The notes beneath the pieces were generated by a model that was given only the letters and a program-made list of their open reading frames with translations, was not told where the DNA came from and made no database searches. Positions 10,164 to 22,235 of a stretch of 64,000 bases of DNA are shown piece by piece. The position numbers and the translations under genes were made by a program. How positions within the stretch are numbered: the first letter of the stretch is position 1; every line of letters begins with the position of its first letter. The stretch is from Lepraria neglecta (lineage: Eukaryota > Ascomycota > Lecanoromycetes > Lecanorales > Stereocaulaceae). The stretch spans positions 1,860,001-1,924,000 of the forward strand of contig CM065649.1 in assembly GCA_033220425.1 (NCBI GenBank), given 5' to 3'.

Positions 10164-12750
10164 ATGTCGAATCCAGACACCCGAGTCCTTGCCGGGATCC
10201 ATCAATCTGAGCCAGAGAATTCAGATTCTCAACTCTTGCCAGGAACCCACCATCCGCCTTCTTATCACTCGGTTCCCGGACTCGCACAACATAGTAATTA
10301 CCTTGGCAGAGTTGAAGTAGGCTCATATTTTAACATTTTAATCCATTCCATCTGGGTTCATGCAGTTTGCGCGCGAAGTGCGACAAATTCGGGACAGACG
10401 ACAGAGTTGCATCAACCAAAGAAAGAAGACAGTAAAAGAAGAATGAAAGAAGAGCAGAAGGAGGAGACGAAGGGAGAAAAAGATGAAGAAGAGGATGAGG
10501 AAGATCACAGTAACAGCGAAGATGGTCACTTGCACATGGAATCAGCAGAAGATACAGCGGTACCATGACTATACTGCTCAAGAAACATCAACGACAACGA
10601 CAGAGGACCCATCTGCATCAGCATTCCAATACGACCCGATCGAGGTGATCGAAGCCGTATCTGTAGGTTATCCAAGGCTAGACTTCAAGCCTATCCCGCT
10701 CAAGGCTTGGTTCCTCGCCATTACTCTGGTCTTTTTCTTGGCCTGTTTAGCTTCAGTCGCCGGGGTGATAATTCTGGGCCATAGATCTGCTGGAGTCTTC
10801 CAGCTTCAGACCACTCAGGATCAACTAGCATTCTGTTACGTCCCCGTGGCTGCTGGGACGGCTACAGCGATCTGGTGGCGCGTCATCACAAGGAATCTCA
10901 GTCTAGAAAAAGACGTACAGAGTAGGCACACCACCAAACACCGGAGAAATCGTCGGACAATCCATAATCAATATGCGGACAATAGGCTCACTCTCGAGCT
11001 TGGTATGTTTCCCTCTATATAGACGGTAGTGGATGGTCATTGGCTTCTCTTCGTTAGCAACTTGGTGACTTCCTTTCTGACATTTCTACTTGTTCCATTG
11101 AAAGCGACTTTTGTGCAGGTATCTCCTAGCGAAAATGGGTGGAAAGCTGTAATCTCCGACAAGATAGGGTACACATTGATCTCGATCTACTGACTGCTCG
11201 CTTTGCTCACAGCAGTAATTCTAGCTAGGCTTTGGGGTCGAGACACTGGACTGAAATGGGATCCAGTATCTATCGCAGATCAATTGGCACTTGCTCAAGG
11301 TTCGAACATCTGGAGTATCTTCTCTGGTCTTGAATTCTCCTCGCAAAAGGACTTCCTAGCTTCTCTAAAGGAAAGAGCAACGAATTTCGGTACTATTAGA
11401 CTTGGCTATTGGAAGCATTGCCAAGAGGCTTCGTTCTGGCGTGGAATAGCGTTTTTGCCGGTAACAGATGGCAAGTATCTTATTATTTACCTTCTTGAGG
11501 ACATGAACAGGGAGCAGGATCTGACTGACGCTTCAGCAACTATGGATAAAAACGCAGAGTCTCAGGTGCAATTTGAGGATAAACTACGAAGCCATTCAAC
11601 TACTACAAGCCGTCGACACCACCGTATGGTTTATAAATCAGTCATGGCGCAGGCAGGGGTTTCGAGCACTACTTATCAAGCCAAAGGTTCAATGTGACAA
11701 TTCCCAGGTATCCACTCATGTGCTGATGTTCGATCCAGAAACGCCACTAATCAAGAGGAAGACTTCATCAACGATGCAGAAATGTTTCGCGACCGATATG
11801 TCCACTGGACAGTTTGTGACATTGCTCTGGAAACTTATACAGTTGGCTCTCTCGTAATCCTGGCCTTTGTCATTCCCAAACTCATCGACCATCAACTTCA
11901 ACAAGGGGTCCACATATATCGTACCTACGCTTCTCGTTCAACAGACTATCCCGCCGACTCCGTTTGCTATAATGTCAAAGATAACTTCACCTTTTGATTT
12001 CTCCCGGTACTCATCACCAATTTGTACAGCCTCCTTTGGCTCGGCGCCGACAACTTTTATCGCCATCATCAACCTTTTGCTGGGATGGATGATGCCGCGC
12101 CAGCAAGTTCGAACATTCTTTTGGATTATCCAAGTTGCATCCCGATCGCAATTACAATCATAGCTTTAGGGAACGGCCATTGGAGAGTGGCTGTATCCTC
12201 TTTGTTCTCTGTGTTGGGTAGGATTCCTCCTGTCCTTGCAATTGGGATCTTTGAAAACGCAAATGGCGGCGACTTTCTTGTACGGATACCACCTGCCAAT
12301 TTCAGGACGATATTCACATTCCTGATGATCTTCTTCGTCTGTCTACCCCTGGCTAGACCTACAGCGGCTTACAGGCTACCACGTCCTATTCACAGCTTGT
12401 CTGATTTGCTATGCTTCTGCTACGCTAGCCGAATGTTCGATGACAAAATTCTCGTCAAACCAGTCTTTTCGGTACAAGGTCCCACCGATGAGAGGGTTCA
12501 TTTGGAGCCCCGTATTCACCTTGCAAAACAGAAGTATCAGTTCGGCTTGTATTTGGGCAAAGACGGCAGAAGACATCTTGGGTTCGATGTCGCGGAGAGA
12601 CAAATCTCATCAGGTCAGCTGGTCTCCGTGGACAAGCTCGACCCAGGAAGAGCTCTGTACCTAGGACCCGAGATCCTCTGGCGAAAGCGAAACTCCGCTA
12701 CTTCCCGATGGTTCTTCCGCAAGCCTCATGTTATACGAAAGCATGAATAG
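10164..12750 (+). pseudogene. DUF3433-family multi-spanning membrane protein, broken by in-frame stops
   Basis: Fungal DUF3433 proteins carry two copies of a membrane module. Copy one is seen at about 10660-11460 (AWFLAITLVFFLACLASVAG, then W.RVITRNL, then GHWLLFVSNLVTSFLTFLLVPL). Copy two is at about 11800-12420 (LPVLITNLYSLLWLGAD, LLDYPSCIPI, NGHWRVAVSSLFSVL, YRLPRPIHSLSDLL). Probable introns are 10317-10548 (weak), 11461-11536 and 11708-11757, the last two judged by frame and CTGAC/CTAAT branch sites. Even with these removed, the frame that is otherwise continuous meets TAG at 11020-11022 and TGA at 11191-11193 and 11995-11997, two of which lie within strongly family-like sequence. The chosen ATG at 10164 gives a Pro/Ser-rich cytosolic N-terminus (PPSYHSVPG) typical of the family. 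A 55-nt or larger intron could hide the first stops but would delete conserved sequence. Function unknown. Confidence 0.65.
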
Positions 12751-13170
12751 GCTTGCTTGTCGAGGTTGACGTTGCTCAGTGGCGATTTGAAAGATGTGTG
12801 ATACACTGGGTTATCCTGGACAGGCTTAAATTCGTAGAAGGATCGTTTCCCGTGAAGATGGGAATCAGCAACGCTCTAAACTTATGCTTGGTTCTCTGAA
12901 ATGCCTTGCTTGATATGAGAATGGCAATTTCCTAATACCGAACATTTATACTCACATCTTAAGCAGCAGCTTTTGCATGAGAGTCACGCAAATGGTATGG
13001 CTTGTAAAACGTCAAGATTTTTCATTTGATGCCCGAGCATTTTGCCACATGCACTCATTATCGGGGAAATCTGTTCCCTCGCTAATGCAAGTATGTACAA
13101 GGCATCGCTGTTGAAGCGACCCTCTCATCCCACACACCACCTCTTCACCCACCCCCTCTCACCCCACCCT
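12751..13170. other. Intergenic spacer between convergent 3' ends
   Basis: Contains the 3' flanks of the DUF3433 and OPI3 genes. A strongly pyrimidine-biased plus-strand stretch at about 13120-13215 overlaps the lysine/arginine-rich C-terminus of OPI3, so it partly reflects coding on the minus strand. Nothing else seen. Confidence 0.45.
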
Positions 13171-14080
13171 TCACTTCGCCTTCTTCCCCTTCGCCTTTCT
13201 CTCTCTCTCCCTCTTAGCGTATATCTCGCTCGTAAACGGATCTTCAAATTGCAGTGCCGCACGGTAGACAAGGTAGACCTCAACGGTGAGTAAAACCCCC
13301 GCCGGCCGTCCATAAAGTAACGCCGTCCCCAAGAAACTCATCGTACTCCCCCAATACATCGGCGCACTGGTAACATTAAAAGGGAACCCCGTGACGGGCT
13401 CATCCATTAGGATGCCGAAATAGTCGCCTAGGAAGGTGCCTGTTATGCCTAGGGCGTAGTAGGATGTTAGGACTAGGGTGTTGCCGAGGGCGAGGAGGAG
13501 GTAGGCGATGTAGGGGTGGTGGAAAGTGGGGGTGTAGGGTTGGGTACGGAGGACGCGTTCGTATCTGTGGGGGGAGGGGAGAGGTTAGTGCAGGAATGGT
13601 GGGGGAAGAAGGGTTAGGTGCAATGTTGTGGGGGGGTTTTCTCTGGACGGACGTACAAGGCATCGCGGAAGAGACCGAGGGAGAAGATCGTTATGGCGAG
13701 AGTGTAGCAGGCGCGGAGGGAGTTACCGCCGAAGAGGCGGGTGAGGGTTTTGTTGTGGTATTCTGTGTAGGGAGTGAGTGGGGTTTGTAGAGCGGGACAA
13801 GCGGGGGATGTATTACCACTTCGGGCGACGATGCTGGAGAGGGAGTGTTAGCTGATGTACCAACTCAATGGATCGGGTAAGGAGCTCCATAGCAAGAGGT
13901 TGGGCCAAGGGTACTCAAGATCCACTTACTTCCAGAATGTGGGGTTGAATGCTATGGCGAGGGCGGAGACTTGGGGGGGGGAGAATCAGCAACGTTTTGA
14001 TAGAGGGGTGTTGAAAGAGAATATTTACAGTAGAGGGTATTCTGGGAGAAGTCTATGAAACCTCCTGCTATTTGTGACAT
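13171..14080 (-). CDS. OPI3: Phosphatidyl-N-methylethanolamine N-methyltransferase (PEMT/OPI3)
   Basis: Five exons with matching phases: 14080-14029, 13969-13930, 13833-13817 (only 17 nt), 13762-13657 and 13564-13171, giving 202 residues, the usual OPI3 length. The protein opens MSQIAGGFIDFSQNTLY, followed by AFNPTFWNIVARSEYHNKTL, both typical of the family. Exon 5 has GDYFGILMDEPVTGFPFN and APMYWGSTMSFLGTAL, the conserved phospholipid methyltransferase segments (YWGST region for S-adenosylmethionine binding), then the lipid-binding QFEDPFTSEIYA motif and a basic KRERERKAKGKK tail. Known role: an ER-membrane enzyme that performs the last two methylations of phosphatidylethanolamine to phosphatidylcholine using SAM. 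Four membrane helices are expected. The small exons mean an open-frame search alone sees only the last exon. Reading frame intact. Confidence 0.93.
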
Positions 14081-14369
14081 TGTGGGCAACTTTGTCTGAG
14101 CAAATTCTACAAAGAAGTGCCAGTGTTATTGTGGTTGAACGGTTTTGAGGTTGCAGGTTGCTTTTCGGCGGAAGTTTTGACGTGCTATGATAACGTCGGA
14201 TTTGGGAGCCTCAAAATCGACAAAGAAATTTGTACGAAGTAGAATGCATGGAAAGTTTTATTGATATTCTAGTATCTTTGCCAGATAGGTTGACATGGCA
14301 TCGCTAACTGGACAACGCTCAACGGGTATCGTATCATACGCAAAAGTCCACCGGTATATTTGGAGCAGT

Positions 14370-16239
14370 TCATGCTCTCCGCCCGCGAGTCTTCTTTCCC
14401 TGAATTACATTGTCATCCTCATCGTCATTGTGTCCTTTTCTCAAATCATCTTCAAGTCCCCATTCCTCCTTGTCATACCAATCCTCCCCATCACTCATCT
14501 CACCCACATGTCCCTCCGCCTTGCACCATTTGAAGACTGTCTTGCGTTTCCGATCTGCCTCCAATAATCCGTCGTAGATCTTTTCCGCTCCTCGGCAGAC
14601 CTCTTCTTGCTTTTGAACATACGTCATGAGCATGCGACGCGTCTCATCTGCCTCGCTCGGCGGAAGCCCGAAATCTTTGTCTGGAAGGGCTGCTTCAGGT
14701 ATCAGGAATAGAGGGTGTATCTCGCGGGGAACCCAAGAGTCGGGCGAGTCGTCGCGAGAAGATGGTGTGGGTTCCGATGCAGCTTGGGCTTGAGCTCGTG
14801 TTCGCATACGGCGAGGAGCACGCCGCGAGCCATTCTCATCTTCAACATCCGCTTCTCCATCTTCTTCCTTGCCATCCTCTGCCCCTGGCACAGTGTTATG
14901 ATTGACTGGGGCATCCACAGCCCCTGTAGCCGGTCCAGGTACACCGATACTCTCATCTTGCTGTTGGATGGCTCTTGTTGCATCCATTTTGTGGTCCACT
15001 GCGTCTTGAGCGGATGGCATCCCCTCGTCCTTGGTATCTTCTGGTCGTTCCTGACTTATGATCGAGACTTCGGGGCCGATAATGTTGACGATCTCTTCTT
15101 CAAGTCTCCGATTGGCTTCGTCTGCATCTCCAGGCCCGCTATCGTGTTTGGTGACAGTATTGTCATCGGGTTCCGCCATCTCGACATTGTGCACCTCACT
15201 TGTAGCGTTAATGCTCAGCTCTGCTGACGCTTCCGTCATGGGCGAGTCAGGCGGTAGGGTGCTATTGGTCACTGTTTCGTTCGTAGCAATGCTAGATGCT
15301 GCAGTGGGGCCTTCGTGAGTTCCATTGACAGCTCCATTGGCCGAATCGAAGTGCATTGAGCTCTTGGAGCCCAAACGGTTGTCTAATGTTCTATCATCGT
15401 CCAAATTGCCATTGGCCACATCTCGTGCAGTAGATCCATTTGAGTATTGGGACATCCTACTAGACGCCAAGTTCTTGTAAAGCTTGTCGGTATTGAACAT
15501 CTCCTCGTCACTCTCCGAGTATAGTAGGCCGCAAGGTATCCATGTCTCATCCCCTCGGAACTTTGTCAACAGCTGCTTTGCGTTGCTCAACGTCTTTTTC
15601 TCGCGTTGCACCATGACACAGGCTTGTTGCACCATGTCGGTTAACGTAGTTGAAATATATGGCACGCTTAGCGAAGGATGATCAGGAAGGCTTGCAGCAG
15701 AAGTTAAGGGCATAAGCAGGTCTGTGAGGCGTTAGATCAGCGAGGCTCGATGCGAAACGTTGAGCTATGGTCCCTCACCTTCTAATCTGATCTCAGCATA
15801 TGGATTGTCTTCTGCAGCTCGAGCATCTGCTTCCTCGTCTGATTCATCACTTGGGATCTCGTCTCCGTCTCCATCGTAGCGCTTGGGATTCCGTCGAAGT
15901 ATGTCCCTCTTGTAGCCTGCATGCTCAATGCTCTGCCCCAGGAGTGTCAGGATCATAGCTCATCATTAGGTAGCTAGATTCAGTCTTACTCTTTTGTAGA
16001 CTTTTGGGCCCCTTGATCGCCCGGATAATCTATCTTGTATGTGATGCGCTTTGCGTTTGAGCTTGTTGCCGCGATTCGTGGGCTGAAGGTAGGGCTCGTC
16101 TGAATCTGAAGCTGTGGGGCGAGTCTTGAGTCAGTGTACTGTCAAAGGGGTCTGATTCAGTATCCATACAGTCTTGGTATCTAGCAATCGCTCGTTTCAT
16201 GCCAGCTATGGTATCTGCGATCAACGCAGCTTGGGCCAT
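14370..16239 (-). CDS. RXT2: Rpd3L histone deacetylase complex subunit RXT2
   Basis: Four exons: 16239-16170, 16111-15990, 15932-15779 and 15721-14370, introns with CTGAC-like branch sites, total 565 residues. The N-terminal RXT2 domain is recognisable: ADTIAGMKRAIARYQD, then NRGNKLKRKAHHIQDRLSG and GPKVYKR, then SIEHAGYKRDILRRNPKRYD, an acidic DESDEEADAR stretch, NPYAEIRLEDLLMPLTSAAS, LPDHPSLSVPY and AKQLLTKFRGDETWIPCG. The C-terminal two thirds are mostly low-complexity acidic and Ser/Thr sequence with a basic RRAPRRMRTRAQAQ patch, a helical segment near RRMLMTYVQKQEEVCRGAEK and an acidic end. Known role: component of the large Rpd3 complex that deacetylates promoter histones for repression; nuclear. 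Reading frame intact, stop TGA. The upstream neighbour is 2.9 kb away. Confidence 0.92.
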
Positions 16240-19127
16240 CTTGAGCCGCGAGGGGCCGAGGCCTCCACCAGAAACTGACTACAGTGGTCGGTATGTTCGG
16301 ATTTGCTCGGTTTGAAGGGATATTGTTAGCCTTCAGCGACCGCGATCCTCAGAGGGGCTTGGTCGTCTGTGGTTGCGAAGGGGGGATGGGTGAGTGAGCA
16401 ACACAGCGCGTATGTTGCAGGGCGAAACTGAAAGGAGGGTTCTGGTTTACGGAGGCGCAGTTTCGCCGTTCATTTAAGGCAAATCGCAGGACGGTATTGT
16501 GTGATCACGTCACTGCTGGTAGTGACGGTGGAGAGGAGAAATGTAGCAGTGCGTGGGCAAAAAATGAATGGCTGAGCTGTGCAAGTCACAAGTATTACGG
16601 GCGTCTAGTCGAGTTCAGAGTTTTGAAGCGTACAAGGGTCAGGCCTAGACCTTCGTCATTGTGGGATCTCCCGAAACCTTAAATCTCTACCATTTGTCCT
16701 GGGGTCCAGTGTTGATCGTTTCTGCATGCTCATCTAGTTGCTTGATAGCCTTGCATTGCAGAAAATAAGTCAATTGTAGCCGCTGCTGATACGACCTGGT
16801 AATCTTATGGACCACACCGAGCATACGACTGGGTTTCGTACGGGACTCGCTCCCTGCAATCGTTGCTTGGATATTCAATGTTCTCTCTCCTTTTCCTGGT
16901 AAAAGATTGCTCGCCCTGGGCTTCGTACTCTAGTCGGTAGTATTTGTCTTCCCATCGATCTGTGGCTTCTTCTGTCCACTGAGATTGCTCGATGCTCTGC
17001 CTCGAGTCATGTCTAGCTCGGGCGGATCACAATCCGAAGTCAAATCCATCACAATTGGACGATCTTTCTCCACTGCAAGGCATATATGCACCATCTCGTG
17101 ATTAGCACAATATTAGAAGATGGTGTGTAGCGAGTGCACAGACGAGGGTGCCGGAGTGTGCTTTACGTCAATTATTGCTCGGAAGAAACCAAGGTACTGG
17201 GACTTGCCCTACTTTACCTCGGCGCGAATCGGAATTTACAAGTTCATGAAATGGAGGAGTACACACGATCTGAAGCAATACGTCTAATTAAAAGTAAGAT
17301 GCTGACTGACGTCTTGATCTACTGAGGTTCCTACCCAAATCTTGTATAATTTGGAATATTGCGTTAAGAGATGCTTCCGGCAGATTTGACATTTCGGCAA
17401 TTTTTGCAGCCATGACATTCCTCGTTTAACACCCGGCTAGAGAACGTTTGATCACGTTTGACAAATTCACGACTGGTACCAACGGTGGGCTCTAGAGGTC
17501 TGAGCCGTCTGTAAAGGCTGATAACGGGCTTTTCAAAAAAAAACCTTTCAAGGCAACTACGAGAAGCGAGAGTCTAAGTTCGCTGGTCCCCGCGTCTAAC
17601 CATAGGACCAACCCGGAGAAGATACATCCGTCAACATGTCAGCGTTAGAAGCAACCGACTTAGAGTCGATTCGTGAGCCTTATGAGGGTTATCATGGCTG
17701 TGGAGCTCCAAAAGGTAATGGACGTTGTATAGAAAGCGTTGGTCTAATACTTATGCCTAGCCCTATGCTGCACTTATCCGTCTTGGACCCTGTCTCAGTC
17801 GCGCACTCGCATTGGTGGATCACCTTCCCGGCGATTGCTGGAAGTATAGCGGCTTCCTGAGCGTATCGGATATTTTCCTGCTGCTTTCAGGTATCTATGT
17901 ATCTTGTGGGGGCCAAAAAGATGAACTGCAGTCCGCATGAAGCTGCAAGGAATGTGCACGTTTTGACGCCACTTTCGATCATCTTCACTCCGCTGCTAGT
18001 TCTGTGATGTCTCACTTCTCCACGCTGTAACCGCCCTGAAGTTTACCTTGTGATTAAGCATCGAACGTCACGGGTCATCTGCGACGACCAGCGGGATGAG
18101 TGATGGAATATACTTTATGCCACCTCCACATTCAAAAATATGGAGAGATCGTATCGATGGGACTCACTGTAAGTCACAATTTTGAACTAGCGCTACGCTA
18201 GCAGAGCAGGGCTCCGTTCTGGGTCATTGCCCACATTGTAGAAGATGCCCTCTTAGGCCTTCACCGCCGGATGCAGTGATTGGACCAATTCGACCTCTAA
18301 ATCCTTAAGCTCACACCATCCTCATATGCTTTTCCAGACGAAAGGTGATTGGTCCAGGAGGATCAGCCATCTTGATGAATTAATCTGGAGAACAGATTCT
18401 CTGGCCTAATAAGAAGGATGCTGGAAAGAACAATGATGTATGATTCCGTCGTGCCTACGTCTCTTCACCACAACATTCTCAGCCTCTGCTAGGTACGGTT
18501 TGCCGGTGGACAAAGAGATCCCAGTCTAGCCGTCAAGAACTAACAGGGCAACGGCTCAGCTGCGACCCAAACCCCACAGCATCAGACAAAGATTATATGT
18601 CGATAGGTTCTGTCGCCGTTTCAGGAATTTCCCACCTTCTAGAAAGAATGACCACAGGTACTGTTGGGGTTTCTAGAGCTGTAAAGTAATAGTCCTGCAT
18701 CCGGAAAGTGATAGAGGTGAGACCGCCATCCGGAATAGGTACGTACTCTCCACCACCTCATGATGAGGCTTCTCCCGCGCACCAGCCCTCCTATTTTCTT
18801 TTCTGACACCGCGGGTCTGACACAGGGTCAGTGTTTCAGCCTCCAGAATTCTTTCAGAAGGTACGCAGGACTCAGATGCACCAAGGTTGAGCCTACAAGG
18901 TCGCCAAGGTTGCCAATCGAGCAACAACGACCAGGTCGCTAGCCATTGTGGCTCTTGCTTTGAAGGAGATACTATAAACAAAATCCCTTCGTTCAACAAC
19001 GTATGAAAGACAAAGCGACTCACCTACAACACCTTGAGTGATACCACACCGCCCATTCCAGCACGACAAGGATCGGTCCTTTCAGCTCGTTGACGTTCGC
19101 ACGACCTTCCAACACAAAAGACGGATA
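16240..19127. other. Long intergenic region without a supportable gene
   Basis: About 2.9 kb between RXT2 (-) and the HMG-box gene (+), so it holds two promoters. The open frames (for example 17134-17325, 17636-17860, 18673-19023) are short and lack recognisable domains. A possible two-exon start near 17636 (GTAATG donor, CTAATACTTATGCCTAG acceptor) does not lead to a convincing protein. No RNA gene or repeat seen. Confidence 0.5.
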
Positions 19128-20751
19128 ATGTCAATGGCCAACCAGCATCCTCCGACACCTCCAGAAGTTGAAGGCGACGAGCTTCAAGATGGCTTTCACC
19201 AGCTTCTGCAACACAATGCTAGAAGCCAGCATCAACCAAATGGCTACTCGATCGACAATGCTTCATACATACCTTCCGGAAACACCTACAGCACCGAGCC
19301 AGAGCTGGGCCAATGGTTCGTCGACCAGTACGGTAATAGGAGCTTTATGTACCACAATCGGAACAACCCTAGTGGGGACATTCAATATGTATGTAAAGAA
19401 CAGATGGTACAAAAGTCACAGGAAAAATAAGCGCTAATGAAGACCAGGACGGATATAGTCAATCAATCTTCCGGCCTCACCAAGGCAGCATGTATTCAGG
19501 TATGCCGCAGCAGCACGTAAGTTCTTGACAGCTACCATCTTGATGTTCCACCAATGACCTCTATCATAGCAGTACCCAAACCCTGCACTATATAGCACCT
19601 CTCCTCCTCCAAGCTCAGACCAAGGTACACCACCACGACGAACAACAAGACAGAGGGGTCTGGCTGCAAGCAGCGACTCCCGTCATAGTTCGCCAAAGCC
19701 CAAAAGAAAAACTAGAAAGAACAATCCAAAGCCGAAGACGCTCAGCGGTCCACTCAGTGAGCTCACAAAAGATATGGAGCACATACCAATTAAAGACACA
19801 GAGACTTGGGTGAATAGATCGGTTGAGGACAGGAGGCAAGAGGCTAAGAAGGACAACTTCGTCAAACGACCATCGAATTCGTTCATCCTGTACAGATCGG
19901 CATACGCAGACAGGGCTAGGAGCTTCCAGAAATCAGCCAACCATCAGATAGTGTCTTCCTTGGCAGGCGAGAGCTGGGCAATGGAGCCACCAGAGATCCG
20001 GAAGCAGTACGACTCATGGGCCAAGATCGAGCGGGAGAATCATGCCAAAACTTTCCCAGAATACAAGTTCCAGCCCCAAACAAACAAAGCCTCGGCTCGC
20101 AAGCGGAAGGGAAGGGGAGAGGATTCCGAGGAGGACAGTGACCTTGACTCAGATTACGCATACGAGCCCAAGGCAGGACGAGCACTCAAATCGAAGAAAG
20201 CGAGGAGTAACTACCGAGATAGCAGCAACACTCCGAGCGGTACATCCCTTGACGAATATGACCCCTACGGTCAGGACGGTGCAGGCATGTTTCATCCTTC
20301 ATCATACCAGATGACCAACCCGGGCAAACCCCTGCCCGTTGGTCTGAACCAGCTAGTCGGAGGCCAATACTACCAAACGACGAGTCACCCAAATCAACGA
20401 TTTGCGAATTACGGCTACGTCGAAGACGTGACAATCCAGGCAACCGACGCACCGGCCGGGTACCATCAACCAGCACCACCTGTGATTGGTATTCCGGGGG
20501 CCTACCATCACGAGCTCCAAGGTGGCGACGATGGACAGATGTTAGGCCATCTGGATCCTATGCTGGCGAGCTATGATCAAGGCCATGGTAAGCTTTCGAT
20601 CAGCAACGGGCATGCTGGTCAAAGTGACGGGCCCCAGAGTGGTAGCTATCCTGTTGGGGCTTATTCGCCGGTCTTGAACGACTTCGAGAGCGAGCATGGG
20701 GATGCGGATTTTGGGTCTGACGAGTGGTGGAAGCAGAATAAGGACCGGTAG
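19128..20751 (+). CDS. HMG-box transcription factor (MATA_HMG/SOX-like box)
   Basis: Three exons: 19128-19388, 19448-19516 and 19573-20751, introns GTATGT...CCAG and GTAAGT...GCAG, total 502 residues. A sequence-specific HMG box at about residues 205-275 begins VKRPSNSFILYRSAYADRAR and continues with SSLAGESWAMEPPEIRKQYD and a KTFPEYKFQP end, the fungal MATA_HMG form. Basic patches flank it: PKPKRKTRKNNPKPK before (likely nuclear localisation) and ARKRKGRGEDSEEDSDLDS after. The rest is low-complexity with GQDGAG, Tyr/Pro/Gln-rich segments, consistent with an activation region. It should bind the DNA minor groove as a nuclear regulator; related proteins act in sexual development, but the specific orthologue is not clear to me. 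Neighbours are RXT2 and PSF1, not APN2/SLA2, so this is not the mating-type locus. An alternative start is the second Met at 19134. Confidence 0.88.
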
Positions 20752-21442
20752 TGGCAGAAGCGGATTGGGTTCAGCATGTTTGGGAGTTTCCTTTGTGGGG
20801 TGAACGTTCTTGGTGCTTACTTGGTGGTGGCCCAGATACCCCTGGTGTTTGTGTTTGGAGTGCGACTTTAGACTGTCTTTTCGGTGTTCTGGGTGTTCCT
20901 TTCTTCTCAATACGTTGTATACAGTATGCGGACATAAGCTTGTCACATCTCTCTTGTTGATACAGCCGCCAAAGCAGCATATTGAGCCATCCTGGATGTC
21001 TAATCCGTTTTGGTTGCATTGGACAAAGCCTTGAACCCTACCTGCTTGTTCTGATTCTAAGCGCATTCCCCTTCACAACATTCGCTCTTTGAGCCTGAGA
21101 TCTTTTCATATCTAGCTTCAATACATCAATATAAAAATCGTTCCACAGAACATTCAGTGTCTTGCTACAACCCTGCTGAATAATACCTATTGTGCGGAAC
21201 GGATACCTGCAGGATGTCACACCGCTACCACGGTACGTAGACTAAAGATATCAAAGACGATATCTTTGAATTTGCTGGACTTCGCGGGAGCCGGGAAGGG
21301 CCGTTGTGGGCTTGGCGCGGCTGAGTGAAATCGCGATTGATGCTCGTCAACAATGGCCTTTTCACTCATGCCCTGCTCTTGCACAACCGTGAGAGATACT
21401 GAAGTACATTAAGATTGGTACCTAAAGTCCCTTGATATACCA
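20752..21442. other. Intergenic spacer, HMG-box gene to PSF1
   Basis: 3' flank of the HMG-box gene and PSF1 promoter. A near-palindromic stretch is visible at about 21245-21267 (AAAGATATC, AAAG, ACGATATCTTT). No gene supported. Confidence 0.45.
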
Positions 21443-22235
21443 ATGTACGGCGACCTAGGCACCAAATTGGTACATCCCTATCCCTCCCCCAACTACCCCT
21501 CCACCATCCCTCCCAAATACTAACTCCTCCTTCTCCAGGTCCAACACGCCAAACGCACCCAAGCGCTCGCCCACCTTCCCCCCTACCAAACCGAAATCGT
21601 CCGCGTCCTAATCCGCGAAGTCCGCGACCTAGACAAAGACGTCACCTCAATCCTAGCCCCCTACGCCGGCTCCTTCAACCCCTCCTCCGAGCCCGCAACC
21701 GCATGCTCCGTGCTCGTCAACCATTTGTGCATGAGGAGGAATAAGAGATGTTTGCTTGCTTATCACAGGGTTCGGGTGGAGAAAATGGAGGAGATGTGTT
21801 GGAGGGGGGAGGATGTGGGGGAGGTTGAGACCCACCCACCCCAGAGACAGGGGCTGGGGAGTGGGGAGGGTACATTTATGGTGGGGGAGGGAGTAGGAGG
21901 AGATAATTCTTTGAGCCCGGAAGAGGAGGAGTATGTACGCCAGTTTGGGGATTTGTTGAGCGCGTATAAGGGGCAGTGGACGGATATTGATTTGACGGGG
22001 AGTTTGGAGCCGTCGAGGGATTTGTTTATTGATGTTAGGGTGCTTAAGGATGCGGGGGAGATACAGACTGAGTATGGGTATGTTCGATTCTTCTACGGAG
22101 TTTTGGGTTGTGGTGGGGAAACGGCTAATGTGTAGTAACAGGGCCATCACATTGACGAAGAATAGCCAGTTTTATGTCAGGCAGGGAGATGTTGAGCGCT
22201 TGATTGGTCAGGGTTATTTGCAGAAGTTGAATTGA
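21443..22235 (+). CDS. PSF1: GINS complex subunit Psf1
   Basis: Three exons: 21443-21469 (nine codons), 21539-22077 and 22142-22235, with CTAAC or CTAAT branch sites, total 219 residues. The first exon reads MYGDLGTKL and joins VQHAKRTQALAHLPPYQTE, the diagnostic Psf1 N-terminus. The GINS helical A-domain follows (IVRVLIREVRDLDKD, ACSVLVNHLCMRRNKRCLLA), then an acidic/Gly-rich linker, the B-domain region EEEEYVRQFGDLLSAYKGQW, TDIDLTGSLEPSRDLFIDVR and VLKDAGEIQTEYG, and the C-terminus TLTKNSQFYVRQGDVERLI. Known role: with Sld5, Psf2 and Psf3 it forms GINS, which joins Cdc45 and Mcm2-7 as the replicative helicase. Nuclear and essential. Reading frame intact, stop TGA. Confidence 0.95.

Noticed and set aside
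6408-12750. A nuclear code change with TGA read as Trp
   Set aside because: TGA ends several clearly intact genes here (esterase, HEM25, OPI3, RXT2, PSF1), and other stops (TAG, TAA) also occur in the damaged genes, so nonsense mutation is simpler.
16240-19127. Small protein genes at 17134-17325, 17636-17860 and 18673-19023
   Set aside because: No domain, no convincing start context, and spliced extensions soon reach stops.
19128-20751. Mating-type (MAT1-2) locus
   Set aside because: The HMG box fits the broad MATA_HMG class, but flanking genes are RXT2 and PSF1, not APN2/SLA2, and the protein is longer and lacks MAT1-2-1 box wording.
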